7,821 nucleotides of DNA from Desulfobacula sp. Its GTDB lineage: Bacteria; Desulfobacterota; Desulfobacteria; Desulfobacterales; Desulfobacteraceae. The translations under genes and the position numbers were made by a program. Shown one piece after another: positions 6,124 to 7,821 of this stretch (the first letter of the stretch is position 1; each line of letters opens with the position of its first letter). The notes under the pieces were generated by a model. The model was not told the origin of the DNA. It saw only the letters and a list, made by a program, of their open reading frames with translations, and did no database searches. Location: assembly GCA_011390085.1 (NCBI GenBank), contig JAABTB010000091.1, forward strand, positions 1-7,821. Direction: 5' to 3'.

Positions 6124-6899
6124 TAGATATTCAGAACCAGCCGGATTACAGAAATATTCCCATCGATAAAGTCGGAATAAAAGGATTGAAATACCCGGTA
6201 AAGGTATTGGATAAGACCACGGGTCTTCAGTCGACGGTTGCCCAGATCAATATGTATGTGGATCTGCCCCATCATTGCAAGGGAACCCATATGAGCAGAT
6301 TTGTTGAAATCCTGAATCTGGTCAGAACAAAGGTATCTCTGGAATCTTTGACCAATATCCTGGAGGATATGAAAACAATTCTCGGGGCAAAATCTTCCCA
6401 TATTGAAATTTCATTTCCCTATTTTATCGAAAAAAAATCCCCTGAAACAGGATCAAAGGGCCTGATGGATTATAACTGCACCATCACCGGGTCTTCGAAC
6501 GGAACGAAAAACACCGATCTTGTTCTTACCGTTGCGGTTCCCGTCACATCTGTCTGCCCCTGTTCAAAGGAAATCAGTGAATATGGGGCCCATAATCAGC
6601 GAGGCGAGGTCTCGGTCAGTGCCCGGTTCAAGAAATTCATCTGGATTGAGGATATTGTCGGACTGGTTGAGGCTTCGGCATCCTGTGATATCTTTTCCGT
6701 GCTGAAAAGGGAAGATGAAAAACATGTTACGGAAAAAGCCTATGACAATCCCAAATTTGTTGAAGACATTACACGGGACGTGGCCCAGTCGCTGATGGCG
6801 GATAAAAATATCACCTGGTTTTCCGTAAGCGCTGAAAATTTCGAATCCATTCATAATCACAGTGCCTATGCATATATCGAAAAAGGGGCCGTCACCTGA
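6120..6899 (+). CDS. folE2: GTP cyclohydrolase FolE2 (type IB)
   Basis: Converts GTP to 7,8-dihydroneopterin triphosphate, the first step of folate synthesis and of the route to the 7-deazapurine of queuosine. The 259 residues match the GCYH-IB family (COG1469), not the classical FolE. Expected metal and active-site residues are present: C146 in SVCPCSKEIS, H158 in GAHNQRGE, E215 in DNPKFVED and H245/H247 in SIHNHSAY. Each sits one residue before the number I recall for the Neisseria enzyme. FolE2 can use metals other than zinc and in some bacteria is a Zur-controlled backup of FolE; I see no separate promoter or Zur site here. ATG 6120 overlaps the ttcA stop by 4 bases and no SD lies at normal distance (GGAG at 6096-6099 is 20 bases away), so translation probably depends on coupling. 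No folE is visible in the window. Confidence 0.96.
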   Translation: MIDIQNQPDYRNIPIDKVGIKGLKYPVKVLDKTTGLQSTVAQINMYVDLPHHCKGTHMSRFVEILNLVRTKVSLESLTNILEDMKTILGAKSSHIEISFPYFIEKKSPETGSKGLMDYNCTITGSSNGTKNTDLVLTVAVPVTSVCPCSKEISEYGAHNQRGEVSVSARFKKFIWIEDIVGLVEASASCDIFSVLKREDEKHVTEKAYDNPKFVEDITRDVAQSLMADKNITWFSVSAENFESIHNHSAYAYIEKGAVT

Positions 6900-6908
6900 T
6901 TTTTATTT
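6880..6908. terminator. Weak possible bidirectional terminator at the folE2/dacB convergence
   Basis: An A-run at 6880-6884 and a T-run at 6900-6904 (then A and TTT) flank a GC-rich segment, the arrangement of a bidirectional terminator. However, the internal stem is only about 3 perfect pairs (AGG with CCT). It spans the folE2 stop and the dacB stop. Placement is attractive, structure is poor. Confidence 0.2.
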
Positions 6909-7821
6909 ATCTTCCAGTTGATTGACCATGTTTTTAAGACGATTCAGAATAGATTCATACCCGGTGTTTTCCTCGTTTACCATTATAATATAGGGATACA
7001 GCCGCTCATTTTTTCCTGATAAATACCCTGCCCGGGTCCTGACGCCGCTCAAGGTTCCTGTTTTAAAAAATTCATTTTCTTCGTGCTTCAGCAATCCATG
7101 ATAAGGCATGAATTCGGCTAATATTTTCAGCATTTCATGGGGTGAAATTCTGTTTCCCCTTGAAAGTCCGGAACCTTCATCGATGGTGAGAGCTGTCAGG
7201 CCCAAATACCGGCGTGAGAAATCTTGAACCGCCCGGACCCCTTTCTCTAGTGTTGCCGGTTCTCCAAAGAGTTTAGCGCCCATGGACAATAAAAGCTGAT
7301 TGGCAATGAAATTATTGGAGTATTGCAGCAGGCTTTGAATGATTGTCTTTAATTCATGGGGAGACTGGAAGACATGGGGGGCAGTATTTTTTAAGGCAAA
7401 TGCCTGGACCCGGACCGAGCCTGTGACGGGTATTTTTTTTTCAAGAAAATGTTTCAGCAATAATCCCGGATATAATTCGCTTTGCTCGTGTGAGAGGGTG
7501 ATTCGTCCCTGTCTTAAATTGGTTTTCCTGATATCATCATGAAAAAAATCAAGCAAGGGGGTCTGGGGCTCACCACTGATAAAGCATTTTCTGTCTTTGT
7601 CCCATTGGAAATGAATGGTGTTGAAATTGGCACATAGGGCCCCCACCGGTGCATCATAAGGGTTTAAAGAGTCGCCTTTGCCCGGAATATCAATGGGGTT
7701 TGCGTAATAGGACGGATCGATAAGGATATGGCGGATCTCTTTTATCTTTGCCTTTAAAATAATGTCCATACTCAAGGCTTCGATAATTTCGGAAGTCAAT
7801 AAAGGATCCCCATATCCTTTG
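6903..7821 (-). CDS. dacB: D-alanyl-D-alanine carboxypeptidase/endopeptidase, PBP4 type (S13), 5' end beyond window
   Basis: Periplasmic low-molecular-mass penicillin-binding protein of peptidase family S13, which trims D-Ala from peptidoglycan stem peptides and cuts D-Ala-mDAP cross-links. The C-terminal part carries two of the three active-site motifs: SxN (Ser-Asn-Asn at 7319-7311, in YSNNFIANQLLL) and KTG (Lys-Thr-Gly-Thr at 7064-7053, in FKTGTLSGVRTRAGYL). TIDEGSGLSR, a family-typical segment, lies between them. The frame stays open to the window edge: upstream of the TTG at 7799 it reads KGYGDPLL, matching the conserved GDPxLT motif of PBP4, so 7799 is an internal leucine codon and not the start. 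The SxxK nucleophile motif and signal peptide should lie outside the window. The gene converges on folE2 with 3 bases between stop codons. PBP4-type identity is firm; endopeptidase versus carboxypeptidase preference is not resolvable. Confidence 0.92.
   Translation of the reverse strand, partial: KGYGDPLLTSEIIEALSMDIILKAKIKEIRHILIDPSYYANPIDIPGKGDSLNPYDAPVGALCANFNTIHFQWDKDRKCFISGEPQTPLLDFFHDDIRKTNLRQGRITLSHEQSELYPGLLLKHFLEKKIPVTGSVRVQAFALKNTAPHVFQSPHELKTIIQSLLQYSNNFIANQLLLSMGAKLFGEPATLEKGVRAVQDFSRRYLGLTALTIDEGSGLSRGNRISPHEMLKILAEFMPYHGLLKHEENEFFKTGTLSGVRTRAGYLSGKNERLYPYIIMVNEENTGYESILNRLKNMVNQLEDK

Noticed and set aside
6520..6860. Alternative frames on both strands within folE2
   Set aside because: FolE2 is intact with all key residues, so these are shadows.
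1..7821. Mobile element, defence system, CRISPR or biosynthetic cluster
   Set aside because: Every sizeable frame is explained by a known housekeeping family; I saw no transposase, integrase, toxin-antitoxin pair, repeat array or compositional break.

Overview
The window looks like ordinary chromosomal DNA from a Gram-negative, Desulfobacterota-like (deltaproteobacterial) organism. That placement is an inference from the protein sequences (omega subunit, Lon, the short phosphatidylserine decarboxylase, the type IB GTP cyclohydrolase) and from the gene mix; nothing here fixes the genus. Coding density is very high. I see no rRNA or tRNA gene, CRISPR array, insertion sequence, prophage gene or attachment site, and no stretch over 300 bases without a gene.

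Layout: (1) positions 1-618, minus strand, hold the first 206 codons of a type IV prepilin peptidase whose 3' end lies outside the window. (2) Positions 619-816 are a divergent intergenic region with the ribosome binding site of lon and some weak promoter or operator candidates. (3) Positions 817-6899, plus strand, are seven tightly packed genes: lon, tsaB, psd, greA, rpoZ, a ttcA-like gene and folE2. lon/tsaB and ttcA/folE2 overlap; the other gaps are 14-55 bases and show no convincing terminator. A good sigma70-type promoter candidate sits across the end of tsaB, in front of psd. (4) Positions 6903-7821, minus strand, carry the 3' part of a PBP4-type D-Ala-D-Ala carboxypeptidase (dacB). It converges on folE2 with only 3 bases between the stop codons, and its 5' end with the catalytic SxxK motif is outside the window.

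The plus-strand run is a housekeeping cluster. It covers ATP-dependent proteolysis (Lon), tRNA t6A37 synthesis (TsaB), phosphatidylethanolamine synthesis (Psd), RNA polymerase accessory proteins (GreA, omega), tRNA 2-thiolation (TtcA-like) and the entry to pterin/7-deazapurine synthesis (FolE2). Three products (TsaB, TtcA-like, FolE2) could feed anticodon-loop modification at positions 37, 32 and 34. greA, rpoZ and ttcA, three genes in a row, all start with TTG.

I found no strong candidate for a previously undescribed system. The findings are modest: start-codon usage, overlapping and convergent gene ends, a substituted residue in TsaB, possible regulatory palindromes, and two genes cut by the window edges that simple ORF calling would misplace or miss.
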